Shown here: piece by piece, positions 50,718 to 58,927 of the stretch
How positions within the stretch are numbered: the stretch's first letter is position 1
Layout of the letters: each line of letters begins with the position of its first letter
Assembly (NCBI RefSeq): GCF_900111885.1
Contig: NZ_FOKG01000001.1
Location: forward strand, 62,001 to 126,000
Length of the DNA: 64,000 nucleotides
Origin: Amycolatopsis marina
GTDB taxonomy: Bacteria > Actinomycetota > Actinomycetes > Mycobacteriales > Pseudonocardiaceae
Reading direction: 5' to 3'
Program-made: the position numbers and the translations under genes
Notes under the pieces: model-generated
Told to the model about the DNA's origin: nothing
Databases searched by the model: none
The model's input: only the letters and a program-made list of their open reading frames with translations

Positions 50718-53700
50718 TCAGCTCGCGCTGGACCAACTGCGCGTTCTCGCCAGCGCCCGCGCCGCATCCTGACTGTACCAAGGCATCGACAGTTCGTCGA
50801 AGATCGCCAGCGCCGTGCGCAGGGAACGTTCCGCTTCCCGCCACCGGCCGGTGCGAACATACAGGCCGCCGAGACTGCGCATAATGTACGCCTGCCCACG
50901 ACGGTCACCCAGCGCCTCGAACATCGCCTGACAGCGTTGCAGACTCTCGGCCGCCTGCTCGTAATCCCGGACCTGGGCGTACAGATCTCCGAGACTGCGC
51001 AGGGAATAGGCGACCGCATGACGATGGCCGTGCTCGGTGAAGAGTTCGAGCGAGCGCACGAGACTGGCCCTGGCCGTCCCGGTGTCCCCCTGGAAGCGCT
51101 GCACCTCGCCAAGGCTGCGCAGCACATGGGCTTCCCAGTGCGCGTCGCCCGCAGCTCTCGCCCTGGTGAGCGCTTCGCCGAGCAATGCGGTCGCGCGGTC
51201 GTAGTGACCCGCTCTGCGGAGCACGTCGGCCAGCCGTTTGAGCACGCTCACCGTGGCCCGCTCGTCGCCCACCTCGCTCGACAACCGCAGTGCCTTGGTG
51301 AAACATCGCTCCGCCGCACCGAACTCCCCGGCGTCCGAGTGCACACCGCCCAACTCGTCCAGTGCGGCGGCCTGCGTGCGATTGTCACCGGCGGCCTCGG
51401 CGACCTCGATCGCCGTGCTGAGCCGGGTCCTGGCCTCGGAAACCCTGCCGGTCTCGGCGAGCACATCGGACTCCGCGACGAGCGTCCTGGCCAGCTCCAC
51501 CTGATCTCCGAGGTCTCGGTAGCGCTGCGCGGCAGCGGCCAGGTACCGCATGGCACTGCCGACTTTCATTTGCTGCCAGTGCAGTTCGCCGAGCCTGCGC
51601 AGGCTGCGCGCTTCCGCTCGCGGGTCGCCGGAGCGCCTGCCTGCCCAGACCGCGAGCACGGTGACGTTGCGAGCCGAAGCCGAACCCGGCCGTACCGTCG
51701 CCAACTCGGCGAAGGCGTCGGCCAACTCCCAGGCACGGGACCACCAGCCTCGCTGCAACGCCGCGTCGACGACCACGAGCACGTTGTCCGCCTCCGCCAC
51801 GCACCAGCGGGCCGGATCACGCCTGCCGCAGCCCTCGTCCACCGCTTCGAGGTAGTAGGCGATCATCGCTGCCAACGCGGCGTCGCGCGCCTGCTCGGAA
51901 TCCTCGGTCCGCGCCTTCTCCTCGGCGAATTCCGCGATCAGATCGTGCAACTGGTATCGCAGTTCGCCGAAGGTGTCACGTCCCGCGACCTGCAGCATCT
52001 GGGCTTCGACGAGCGATTCGGCGACATTCGCGCCGGTACCGCGGTCCACGCCGAGCAGGGTGGCGACGGCGGCACGGGAAACGTAAGGCAGACGTACCGC
52101 GCCGAGTAGCCGGAAGGCCTGTCTTGCCTGCCCGGAGCACTCGACATAGCTCAGCTCGATCGTGGCCCGCACATCGAGATCGCCTGCGCGCATCTCGGTG
52201 AGCCGGGACCGGCCCGCGCCGATTCGGTCGGTGAGCTCGGCCAGTGTCTCGTGGGGGCGGGCAGCGAGCTTCGCACCGACAATGCGCACGGCCAGCGGCA
52301 ATCCCGCGCACATCCCCAGCAACTTGCGCGCGGCGTCGGGCTCGGCGACCACGCGTTCCTGCCCGGCGATCCCGCCCAGCAGTTGCCAGGCCTCCGTCTC
52401 CGCGAAAGCGTCGACCGGGATGGTCGTCGCCCCGGCAAGGCCGAGCATCCGCCGCCGCGATGTGACCAGCACTCCGCATTCCTCGCCCGCGGGCAACAGG
52501 GCGCGCACCTGCCCTTCGTCCCGTGCGTCATCCAGCAGCACGAGCACCGCGGCGTCGGCAGTGCGACTGCGCCAGAGTTGCTGACGCTCGACGAACCCGT
52601 GCGGGATCGTCTCCTCGGCCTCGCCGATGGAAAGCAAGAACCTGCGCAACACCTCGCTCGGCTGGCCGGGTTCGGTGGCGAGGTCGGCCACTACCTGACC
52701 GTCCCCGAACTCGCGCCGGAGCAGGTGTGCGGAACGGATCGCGAGCGTGCTCTTACCGACGCCGCCGGGTCCGCTCAGCACGACGAGGCGTGGCCCTCGT
52801 CCGGTGAGTTCACCGCGAATTCGCTCCAGCAGCTCACCACGGCCGGTGAAATCGGGAATCTGCGCGGGAACCTGCGCGGGACAGGCGATCCCTCCGTTGT
52901 GTCCAGTGCCGCCGTGGCCGGGTCCGGTGCGCTCGAGGAGGTAAGACGAGGGGACCGCAGGGGGCTCGGGACGCAGGCGGCCCGCGGCCTGTTCCAGCCG
53001 GGTTCCTGGCGAGACGCCCACCGCGTCGAGTGCGATTCGCGTGCTGTCGAACACGTCTCGTGCTGCCGCCCCCCTGCCCGCCGCGACGAGTGCCTCGATG
53101 AGCAGTGCGGCGAAGTTCTCCTGCGCAGGGTCGTGGGTGAGTTGCTCGGTCAGGCCGCTGATCGCGCCGGTGAGGTCCCCGAGTGCGATATCGATCTCGA
53201 AGCGCTGCTCCAGCGCGGCGAGCCGGTGCTGCTCCAGCAATCCGGCGTATCCGGACAACAGCGGTCCACGGCCGGTGTCCTGCAATGCCTTACCGCGCCA
53301 GAGTGCCAACCCGGCGCGTAAGCAGCGACTTGCCTCGGGAAGATCGCCCTGCGCCGCGGCCTTCTTGCCCGCCTCGGTGAACCGGAGGAACTCGGTGGCG
53401 TCCAGTTCCGCGTCCTCCAGCATCAGCGTGTAGCAACCCTGCCGGGTGCGAATGAGCTGCTGGGGCGAGCGGGCGGGCAGATCGGGACAGAGCAACTTGC
53501 GCAGGGTGGAGATACGGCCCTGCAGAACCGCCCCGCTGGAACCGGGGGCGGGTCCACGCCAGAGTTCGGCCGCGAGCATCTCCGTGGTGACGGGTTCGTT
53601 CGGACTACTCAGCAGTACCGCGAGCACAGTTCGAACCTGGCGCGGACCGACGGGCGCGCCTGAGACCAGAGTGGATCCGAGAATGCCGTATCGCACATGC

Positions 53701-53726
53701 ACCCCCGCCGTGTGAAAGTTGCTCAC
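50718..53726 (-). CDS. AfsR/SARP-family regulator with NB-ARC and TPR domains
   Basis: 1002 residues from GTG 53726; GTG 53702, just before VRYGILG, is an alternative that fits the family. SARP winged helix (residues 1-110: TTEMLAAELWRGPAPGSSGA, GRISTLRKLL), bacterial transcriptional activator domain (about 115-265), NB-ARC domain with P-loop LSGPGGVGKST near 318 and VLVLLDDARDEGQVR, and about nine TPR units to the C-terminus (EAHVLRSLGEVQRFQGDTGT and similar). AfsR-like proteins activate secondary-metabolite genes. No biosynthetic cluster lies beside it, so targets are elsewhere or are the adjacent wall-hydrolase genes. Confidence 0.92.
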   Translation of the reverse strand: MSNFHTAGVHVRYGILGSTLVSGAPVGPRQVRTVLAVLLSSPNEPVTTEMLAAELWRGPAPGSSGAVLQGRISTLRKLLCPDLPARSPQQLIRTRQGCYTLMLEDAELDATEFLRFTEAGKKAAAQGDLPEASRCLRAGLALWRGKALQDTGRGPLLSGYAGLLEQHRLAALEQRFEIDIALGDLTGAISGLTEQLTHDPAQENFAALLIEALVAAGRGAAARDVFDSTRIALDAVGVSPGTRLEQAAGRLRPEPPAVPSSYLLERTGPGHGGTGHNGGIACPAQVPAQIPDFTGRGELLERIRGELTGRGPRLVVLSGPGGVGKSTLAIRSAHLLRREFGDGQVVADLATEPGQPSEVLRRFLLSIGEAEETIPHGFVERQQLWRSRTADAAVLVLLDDARDEGQVRALLPAGEECGVLVTSRRRMLGLAGATTIPVDAFAETEAWQLLGGIAGQERVVAEPDAARKLLGMCAGLPLAVRIVGAKLAARPHETLAELTDRIGAGRSRLTEMRAGDLDVRATIELSYVECSGQARQAFRLLGAVRLPYVSRAAVATLLGVDRGTGANVAESLVEAQMLQVAGRDTFGELRYQLHDLIAEFAEEKARTEDSEQARDAALAAMIAYYLEAVDEGCGRRDPARWCVAEADNVLVVVDAALQRGWWSRAWELADAFAELATVRPGSASARNVTVLAVWAGRRSGDPRAEARSLRRLGELHWQQMKVGSAMRYLAAAAQRYRDLGDQVELARTLVAESDVLAETGRVSEARTRLSTAIEVAEAAGDNRTQAAALDELGGVHSDAGEFGAAERCFTKALRLSSEVGDERATVSVLKRLADVLRRAGHYDRATALLGEALTRARAAGDAHWEAHVLRSLGEVQRFQGDTGTARASLVRSLELFTEHGHRHAVAYSLRSLGDLYAQVRDYEQAAESLQRCQAMFEALGDRRGQAYIMRSLGGLYVRTGRWREAERSLRTALAIFDELSMPWYSQDAARALARTRSWSSAS

Positions 53727-54130
53727 TTACCAGCTTCCGACAGGAACCGCCATGTTCCCACGGTGCGCACAGCATCGAGGGTTTGCGGCGGGAAATCAAG
53801 CAACTCCCGTCGGTCATTTCGGACATTCATCAAAATTCACGGGACCGGCGGACGAGAAGAAAGGGAAAACGGCAGACGCCTGTCCGGGGTGCCCAGTACA
53901 GGCACCCCGGGAGCGCGCGGACCCGGCCGGACCTCCCCCGGACCCCCAGGACCGGGGGTGGTGGCTCGCACTCGTGTGCAGAGGATGACCACCCAACTGC
54001 TTCACCAGAGTGGAGCCGGGTACGCGCAGAGCCTAGACTGGACTCGCGAGCGTTTCAACCGACAGAGAAGTGAAAACTCGGACGGCCGTTTCCGTGAGTG
54101 GAGACCCGCCGGTGACATGGGGAGGTCACG
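53727..54130. other. Gene-free stretch with hairpins between SARP and XRE genes
   Basis: 404 bp without a credible coding frame. CCGGGGTGCC (53884-53893) and GGCACCCCGG (53901-53910) form a perfect stem, and ACCCCC/GGGGGT (53942-53959) a second one. The first 150 bp must hold the SARP promoter and the last 70 bp the XRE promoter. GGGGAGG at 54119-54125 is the XRE ribosome site. Confidence 0.5.
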
Positions 54131-54592
54131 ATGGTCGACGAAGCAGGCGCGAGTCGAACCTTGGCCAGCAAGCTGAACCACCTCTTTGTCAACAAGACGC
54201 CTCGCGACGGGCAGGAGTACAGCAACGAGCAGGTGGCGGCCGCGATCTCGGCGCAGGGCGAGGTCAAGATCTCGCAGAGCTACATCTGGCAGCTCCGGAA
54301 GGCGAAGAAGGACAACCCGACCTTCAAACACCTGCAGGCGCTGGCCGGTTTCTTCGGCGTCCCGGTCAGCTACTTCTTCGACGACGAGGTCACCGACCGG
54401 GTCGACCAGCAGCTGGCGACGCTCAAGTCCGAGCAGGCGAGGCTGAACGAGATCGCGGGCAGCAGCGAAGCCCAGATGATGGCGATGCGCGCGGGGGAGC
54501 TCTCACCGGGGCGGCGCAGGCTGGTGATGGAGTTGCTCGACGTGGTCTACCGCGAGGAGCAGGCCGGCCGCCCGGACGCCACCACCGAGTAG
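54131..54592 (+). CDS. XRE-type regulator (EspR-like build)
   Basis: 153 residues with GGGGAGG before ATG 54131. HTH region: YSNEQVAAAISAQGEVKISQ, SYIWQLRKAKKDNPTFKHLQ, ALAGFFGVPVSYFFDD. The extended wing-like insert and the helical C-terminus resemble EspR-type XRE proteins, which dimerise through the tail. It is followed after 82 bp by an ImmA/IrrE-type metalloprotease gene, the usual pair in which the protease cleaves the repressor. Confidence 0.87.
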   Translation: MVDEAGASRTLASKLNHLFVNKTPRDGQEYSNEQVAAAISAQGEVKISQSYIWQLRKAKKDNPTFKHLQALAGFFGVPVSYFFDDEVTDRVDQQLATLKSEQARLNEIAGSSEAQMMAMRAGELSPGRRRLVMELLDVVYREEQAGRPDATTE

Positions 54593-54674
54593 TTCCCCAC
54601 TCGGCCTTAACCAGCTCCGGGCAACCCGCTAACGTCGAGGACGACGGTGTGTGCGGCAAGGACGGCGGTGACTG

Positions 54675-55232
54675 ATGCGGGAACGACAGCTGCGGCGCCG
54701 CTGCAGGCGACTGCTGAACGAGCTGGACATCCAGCCCCCACTCGACGTCACCGAACTCTGCAAGCGCGTCGGCGAACAGCGGGGCAGGCCGATCCGGCTG
54801 CTCGGCCATCCGATTCCGGTGCCGGGACCGTTCGGGGTCTGGATCGCGACCGCCACCGCCGACTACATCCTCTACCAGGAGGAAACGAGCAAGTCGCACC
54901 AGCGGCACATCATCCTGCACGAACTCGGCCACATCCTGGCCGGTCACAGCAGTGACCAGGACGACGACAGCCTGCTGGCCGACCTCTACCCGGACGTCGA
55001 GCCGAACACCCTGCGCGCGAAGTACCCGGACCTCGAACCCGATGCCGTTCGCAGGGCGCTGCGGCGCACGTCCTACGACACCGAGCACGAGCGGGAGGCG
55101 GAGACCGTGGCGACCATCATTCTCGAATGGGCCTCCGTGCTCGACCGTGTCTCTCCCCGGACTCCCGTCGACTCGAAGGACACCAACCAGAAGGTGGAGA
55201 ACGCGCTCGGCGACCGCCTCGGCTGGATGTAG
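54675..55232 (+). CDS. ImmA/IrrE-family metallo-endopeptidase
   Basis: 185 residues. Zinc motif HIILHELGHILAGH (HExxH) near residue 80, and downstream Glu candidates in EHEREAETVATIILEWAS for the third ligand. ImmA/IrrE proteins cleave or inactivate XRE-type repressors, and such a repressor gene lies directly upstream. Many actinobacterial copies also neighbour a MAB_1171c-type membrane protein; none is here. The next gene is convergent, 3 bp away. Confidence 0.88.
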   Translation: MRERQLRRRCRRLLNELDIQPPLDVTELCKRVGEQRGRPIRLLGHPIPVPGPFGVWIATATADYILYQEETSKSHQRHIILHELGHILAGHSSDQDDDSLLADLYPDVEPNTLRAKYPDLEPDAVRRALRRTSYDTEHEREAETVATIILEWASVLDRVSPRTPVDSKDTNQKVENALGDRLGWM

Positions 55233-55235
55233 CCT

Positions 55236-55934
55236 TCAGGGCAATCTGCGCCAGACGAACGCGGCCGAGACCGGGTGGTTGCGGAACCGCTCCCACTTCG
55301 GCTTGACGGCGACCCACTCGTCGTCCACGACGCGCTCCCGAAGTTCGGCCAACTGCCAGCCCGCTTCCAGCGCCGCACCGACGTGATCGCTGAGCAGGTG
55401 CACGGTCGTGCTGATGGCCACGTCCTCGCCCGCGTGGTTCCGGTAGTGGGTCGGCATGCCGCTGGCCATGATGAAGTGCGGGTGGAAGGCCACCACCACG
55501 AAGTGGGCCTTGTCCGCGGCAAGCCGCCAGGCCTCGTGGTAGAACGGCCGCAGGTCACTCAGGTGTTCGTCCACAAGGGACGATATGAGCAGGTCGTAGG
55601 TGCCTGCGGCAAGACCGGTCGCGGTGACGTCAGCCTCGATCAACCTGTCGTGTGCTCCGCGTTCCCGTGCGACGGCGAGCATCTGCGGGGTCAGGTCCAC
55701 TCCGTCGATCGCCCTGACCCCGTGCTCGCGCAGCCAGGCGCCGGTGCGGCCGGTGCCACAGCCGAGGTCCGCCGCGCGCTGCGCGGAAGCCCACGACGGC
55801 TCCGTCAACCGGTCGAGGAGGGCGATGTCCATCGTGTCCTGGACGGTGTCCTCGTAGCTGGCGACCCATTCGCCATAGCCGGTGCGAACGTCCACAGTGC
55901 GGTAGCCGCGCGCGTCGAAATCGCCGAAGTCCAT
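55236..55934 (-). CDS. Class I SAM-dependent methyltransferase
   Basis: 232 residues from ATG 55934. SAM-binding motif I ADLGCGTGRTGAWL near residue 54, acidic end of strand 2 in GVDLTPQML, and motif DLLISSLVDEHL. Substrate not identifiable; the fold resembles small-molecule methyltransferases (Methyltransf_11/25). It stands alone, separated by about 110 bp from the PepSY gene upstream. Confidence 0.87.
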   Translation of the reverse strand: MDFGDFDARGYRTVDVRTGYGEWVASYEDTVQDTMDIALLDRLTEPSWASAQRAADLGCGTGRTGAWLREHGVRAIDGVDLTPQMLAVARERGAHDRLIEADVTATGLAAGTYDLLISSLVDEHLSDLRPFYHEAWRLAADKAHFVVVAFHPHFIMASGMPTHYRNHAGEDVAISTTVHLLSDHVGAALEAGWQLAELRERVVDDEWVAVKPKWERFRNHPVSAAFVWRRLP

Positions 55935-56046
55935 GACCGCCAGTGTGGCCGCCGATTCCGGTATGGCCAATCGGTTTTCGGGCCGGTTCAGCGCGCGGAC
56001 CGCGCCAGCTCCCACACGACGTAGCCGCACTCTGCGCTCGGCACGC

Positions 56047-57462
56047 TCACTTCGGCAATCGGGTCTTCCAGCCGAGCAGTACGTCGAGCACGAGGAACGC
56101 CAGCAGGCTGATGCCCAGCAAGGGCACGAACCAGCCGACCACGGCCGCCACGGCGAGCCCGGCGAGCAACGGAAGCCGTGGCGCCTTCCGCCACTGCCCA
56201 CGGGGGATCGGCCTGCCGAAGGTGAAGCCGGTTGCCCTGGTCGGCCTGCGCTGCCACCACATGCGGTAGCCGAGGACCACCAGCGTCGCCAGGCTCAGCC
56301 CGAGTGCGGCGAGCAGGATCTGGTTGGGCCACCCGAACAGCGAGCCCATGTGGCCGTCGATGCCCCAGCGGGCCAGTTTGGCCGCGAGCGGGTAGTCGGC
56401 GAAGCGCACGTCGTCGACGACCTGGCCGGTCGAGGCGTCGACCGCGACCGCGTCGACCTGGGTCGGCCAGCCACGGTCGATCTCGGTGACCGCCCATGCT
56501 CCCCCTGCTTCGCCGGGCGGCGTGACCTCGATCAGGCCTGCGTCGATCCCTCCTGCACGCGCGGCGGCGAGCACACCGTCCAGTTGCGCGACCGGGTCCT
56601 GTGTGGACTGCTCAGCACCGGACGAGTGCTCGGCGTGGCCCGTGTGCTCCGTGTGCTCGGCGTGCTCGCCCCCGCCTGCGGTGTCCAACGACGGAGTGCT
56701 CCAGCTCAGCGCCGCGCGCAGGTCGGAGACGTTCTCCCCCGCGTACGTGGACCAGGTGAGCCCGGTGGCGGAAAGGAACAACGCACCGAGCAGCACCCAG
56801 GTACCGAGCGCGCCGTGCCGGCTCATCGTGCGGCGGCGCCCGGACGTCCCCGGTTCGGGACGCACCAATGTGGCCGGTCGGCGGCCTCGCCGACGCGAGA
56901 CCCAGAGCACGATGCCGCCGAGTGCGACCACCCACAGCCAGGAGGCGGCGAGTTCGCTGTAGAGGCGCCCCGGGTCGCCGAGCAGGAGGTTGCGGTGCAG
57001 CTGGTCGAGGGTCATGCGCAACGGCAGGACGCCGCTGGTGCCGTAGGTGGTGAGGTCGCCGGTGATGTCGCCGGTGCCCGGATCGACGAAGAGCGTGCGG
57101 TACTCCGACGAATCCAGTTGGTCGTCGGCGAACAGCACACGCGTGGTGTCGCCCGGCTCGGGTGCCGGGCGGACGGCGTGCAGTTCGGCGCCGGGAGCGG
57201 CGTTCTGTGCGACGCGCACCTGTTCGGAAAGCGGGAGTGGCTCGGCGGCCGCCGGTGCGGTGAGTTCGTCGGCGTAGAGCCAGGACTCGAGCTGCGGGGT
57301 GAGGGCGTAGAGGACGCCGGTCAGCGCGGCGACGAGGACGAACGGACCGACCAGCACCCCGGCGTAGAAGTGCAGGCGGAGCACGAGCCCGCGCCAGCCC
57401 GAGGCCGGCTGGGAACTGGCATCCGGTGGTGCGGTCGGCGCTGGTTTGGTGGTTTCGGACAT
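56047..57462 (-). CDS. PepSY-associated TM protein with His-rich loop
   Basis: 471 residues from ATG 57462 (AGGAG nine bases before). Four to five transmembrane helices: LRLHFYAGVLVGPFVLVAAL carries the H of the PepSY_TM family, and DQLHRNLLLG, IDGHMGSLFGWPNQILLAAL are further conserved His sites. Between helices lies a His-rich acidic loop GGGEHAEHTEHTGHAEHSSG that could bind copper or another metal. The family includes iron/heme reductase-like membrane proteins. The adjacent membrane protein gene also has a His-rich loop, so metal handling is inferred. Confidence 0.83.
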   Translation of the reverse strand: MSETTKPAPTAPPDASSQPASGWRGLVLRLHFYAGVLVGPFVLVAALTGVLYALTPQLESWLYADELTAPAAAEPLPLSEQVRVAQNAAPGAELHAVRPAPEPGDTTRVLFADDQLDSSEYRTLFVDPGTGDITGDLTTYGTSGVLPLRMTLDQLHRNLLLGDPGRLYSELAASWLWVVALGGIVLWVSRRRGRRPATLVRPEPGTSGRRRTMSRHGALGTWVLLGALFLSATGLTWSTYAGENVSDLRAALSWSTPSLDTAGGGEHAEHTEHTGHAEHSSGAEQSTQDPVAQLDGVLAAARAGGIDAGLIEVTPPGEAGGAWAVTEIDRGWPTQVDAVAVDASTGQVVDDVRFADYPLAAKLARWGIDGHMGSLFGWPNQILLAALGLSLATLVVLGYRMWWQRRPTRATGFTFGRPIPRGQWRKAPRLPLLAGLAVAAVVGWFVPLLGISLLAFLVLDVLLGWKTRLPK

Positions 57463-57552
57463 GGGAGGTGGTCTCCTGGTTCGGTGCAGGGTGGAGGACC
57501 GCGGCGCGCGGCCGGGCAACGGGCGCGCTGCGGTGTGGTGCGGGGTGGTCGG

Positions 57553-58092
57553 TCAGCTGTGGGAAGGCGGACCGCGCCTGGTCTGCACCCTGCGGCGCAG
57601 CACACTGGAGACCGGGCTCGGCGGGATCGGCGCGAGTGGCGCGAGCCGCAGCGGCGCGGTGGCGGGAAGCGGTGTCAGCCTGCGTGGTAGCCGGGACGTC
57701 AGCACGGCGAAGAGCAGGAAGACCGCGCGTTCCGCGCCGGTGAGCACGGTGACCACGACGAGGGTGGCCAGCACGTGCGCGAAGAGCATGAACTCGGGGT
57801 TGTCGTTTCCGTGGCCGTGGGACCGTGCATGGGACACGGTCATCGACAGGAGGGTGTGCATGGCCAACTGCCCCGCGCCGACCAGGGCGAGGATCGTCCA
57901 CGGCCCACGTTCACGGCCGCCGAGTCCGGCGGCGACGAGGCCCATGAGCAGGACGGGTGGCACGAACAAGGCCGGATCCGGCAGCGCGGCGCCCGCCTCG
58001 GCGTGCGCCAGCAACGCGAGCGTGCCGGTGGCGATCCCCGCGACCCCGCCACGCAGCAGCCTGCCTGCGCCGCGGGTCAGGGTCGGGGACAT
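57553..58092 (-). CDS. Small membrane protein with His-rich loop
   Basis: 179 residues. Four hydrophobic segments (LLRGGVAGIATGTLALLAHA, LFVPPVLLMGLVAAGLGG, ILALVGAGQLAMHTLLSMTV, LFAHVLATLVVVTVLTGAER) and the loop HARSHGHGNDN between the third and fourth. The C-terminus is Pro/Arg-rich. No known domain. It precedes the PepSY gene by 90 bp on the same strand, and both have His clusters, so they may function together with a metal ion. Confidence 0.7.
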   Translation of the reverse strand: MSPTLTRGAGRLLRGGVAGIATGTLALLAHAEAGAALPDPALFVPPVLLMGLVAAGLGGRERGPWTILALVGAGQLAMHTLLSMTVSHARSHGHGNDNPEFMLFAHVLATLVVVTVLTGAERAVFLLFAVLTSRLPRRLTPLPATAPLRLAPLAPIPPSPVSSVLRRRVQTRRGPPSHS

Positions 58093-58177
58093 GACGGGAC
58101 GATAACCGCGAATCGATTCAGGCAGTACCGCAGGTAGTAGTCAGGATGAGACAGAAAACGGGACAACCATCGCGGCC

Positions 58178-58208
58178 TTGACCTCAACTTAAGTCGAGGT
58201 ACCAGGGT
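58178..58208 (+). promoter_or_regulatory. MerR-type promoter with sox-box-like palindrome
   Basis: TTGACC (58178-58183) and CAGGGT (58203-58208) are separated by 19 bp, the long spacer typical of MerR-family promoters. ACCTCAACTTAAGTCGAGGT (58181-58200) is a near-palindrome close to the SoxR box CCTCAAGTTAACTTGAGG. Confidence 0.68.
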
Positions 58209-58239
58209 GGTTGAAAGGACAACCCGAGAGGTGATGGTC

Positions 58240-58656
58240 ATGACGTTCACGAAGGAAGAGATCGACTACCTGAAGTCGCAGCGGCTGGGCCGGCTCGCGA
58301 CCGCCCAGCCGGACGGGACGTTGCAGGTCTCGCCGGTCGGATTCGGCCTCAACGAGGAGACCGGGACGATCGACATCGGCGGTTACAACATGGCGGCGAG
58401 TCGAAAGTTCCGCAATGTGGCGGACAACGGCAGGGTGGCGTTCGTGGTGGACGATCTCGCCTCGGTGGACCCGTGGCGCGTGCGCTGCCTGGAGATCCGC
58501 GGCTACGCGGAGGCCATCGAACAGCCGACGGACAGCTCGGGGAACTTTCGCGGCCCGGTGATCCGCATCCACCCGCAGCGGGTCATCAGTTTCGGTATCG
58601 ACGATCTCGACACGGAGCCGCACAAGCTGGTCGCCAACAAGCGCGACGTCGGCTGA
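58240..58656 (+). CDS. PPOX-class F420/FMN-binding oxidoreductase
   Basis: 138 residues from ATG 58240, with GAGAGG eight bases before. Split-barrel flavin-binding motifs: YLKSQRLGRLATAQPDGTLQ, VSPVGFGLNEETGTIDIGG, KFRNVADNGRVAFVVDDLAS and a C-terminal PHKLVANKRDVG. Related to PPOX-class F420-dependent enzymes of actinobacteria (Rv1155/Rv2074-like). The MerR/SoxR-type promoter upstream suggests induction by redox-active compounds. Confidence 0.85.
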   Translation: MTFTKEEIDYLKSQRLGRLATAQPDGTLQVSPVGFGLNEETGTIDIGGYNMAASRKFRNVADNGRVAFVVDDLASVDPWRVRCLEIRGYAEAIEQPTDSSGNFRGPVIRIHPQRVISFGIDDLDTEPHKLVANKRDVG

Positions 58657-58681
58657 CGGGAAGAGCGCCCCCGGCGGCGGT

Positions 58682-58906
58682 ATGGCTAAATGGCAGGTGA
58701 TGACCAGAAACCGCCGCAGAGCCATGACCTGGCAGGAGTGGGCCGTCCTGCCGGCCGCCGTGCTCATCTCGGTGCCTGTCCGGGCCGGTCTGTACCACGA
58801 CTGGCAGTTCCCTGCCCGGCTCTGGTGGGAAAGCCTGGCCTACGGCGTGCTGACCGGGCTACTGCTGGTGTTCCTGTTCCGGTTCCTGCGGCGAAGCCGC
58901 CGCTAG
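58682..58906 (+). CDS. Small two-helix membrane protein
   Basis: 74 residues from ATG 58682; ATG 58700 in frame would give 68. Two hydrophobic stretches (EWAVLPAAVLISVPVRAGLY and YGVLTGLLLVFLFRFL) between basic ends. Lies 25 bp after the PPOX gene and is probably cotranscribed. No family recognised. Confidence 0.65.
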   Translation: MAKWQVMTRNRRRAMTWQEWAVLPAAVLISVPVRAGLYHDWQFPARLWWESLAYGVLTGLLLVFLFRFLRRSRR

Positions 58907-58927
58907 GACGGCGGCTTCGCCGCGGGA

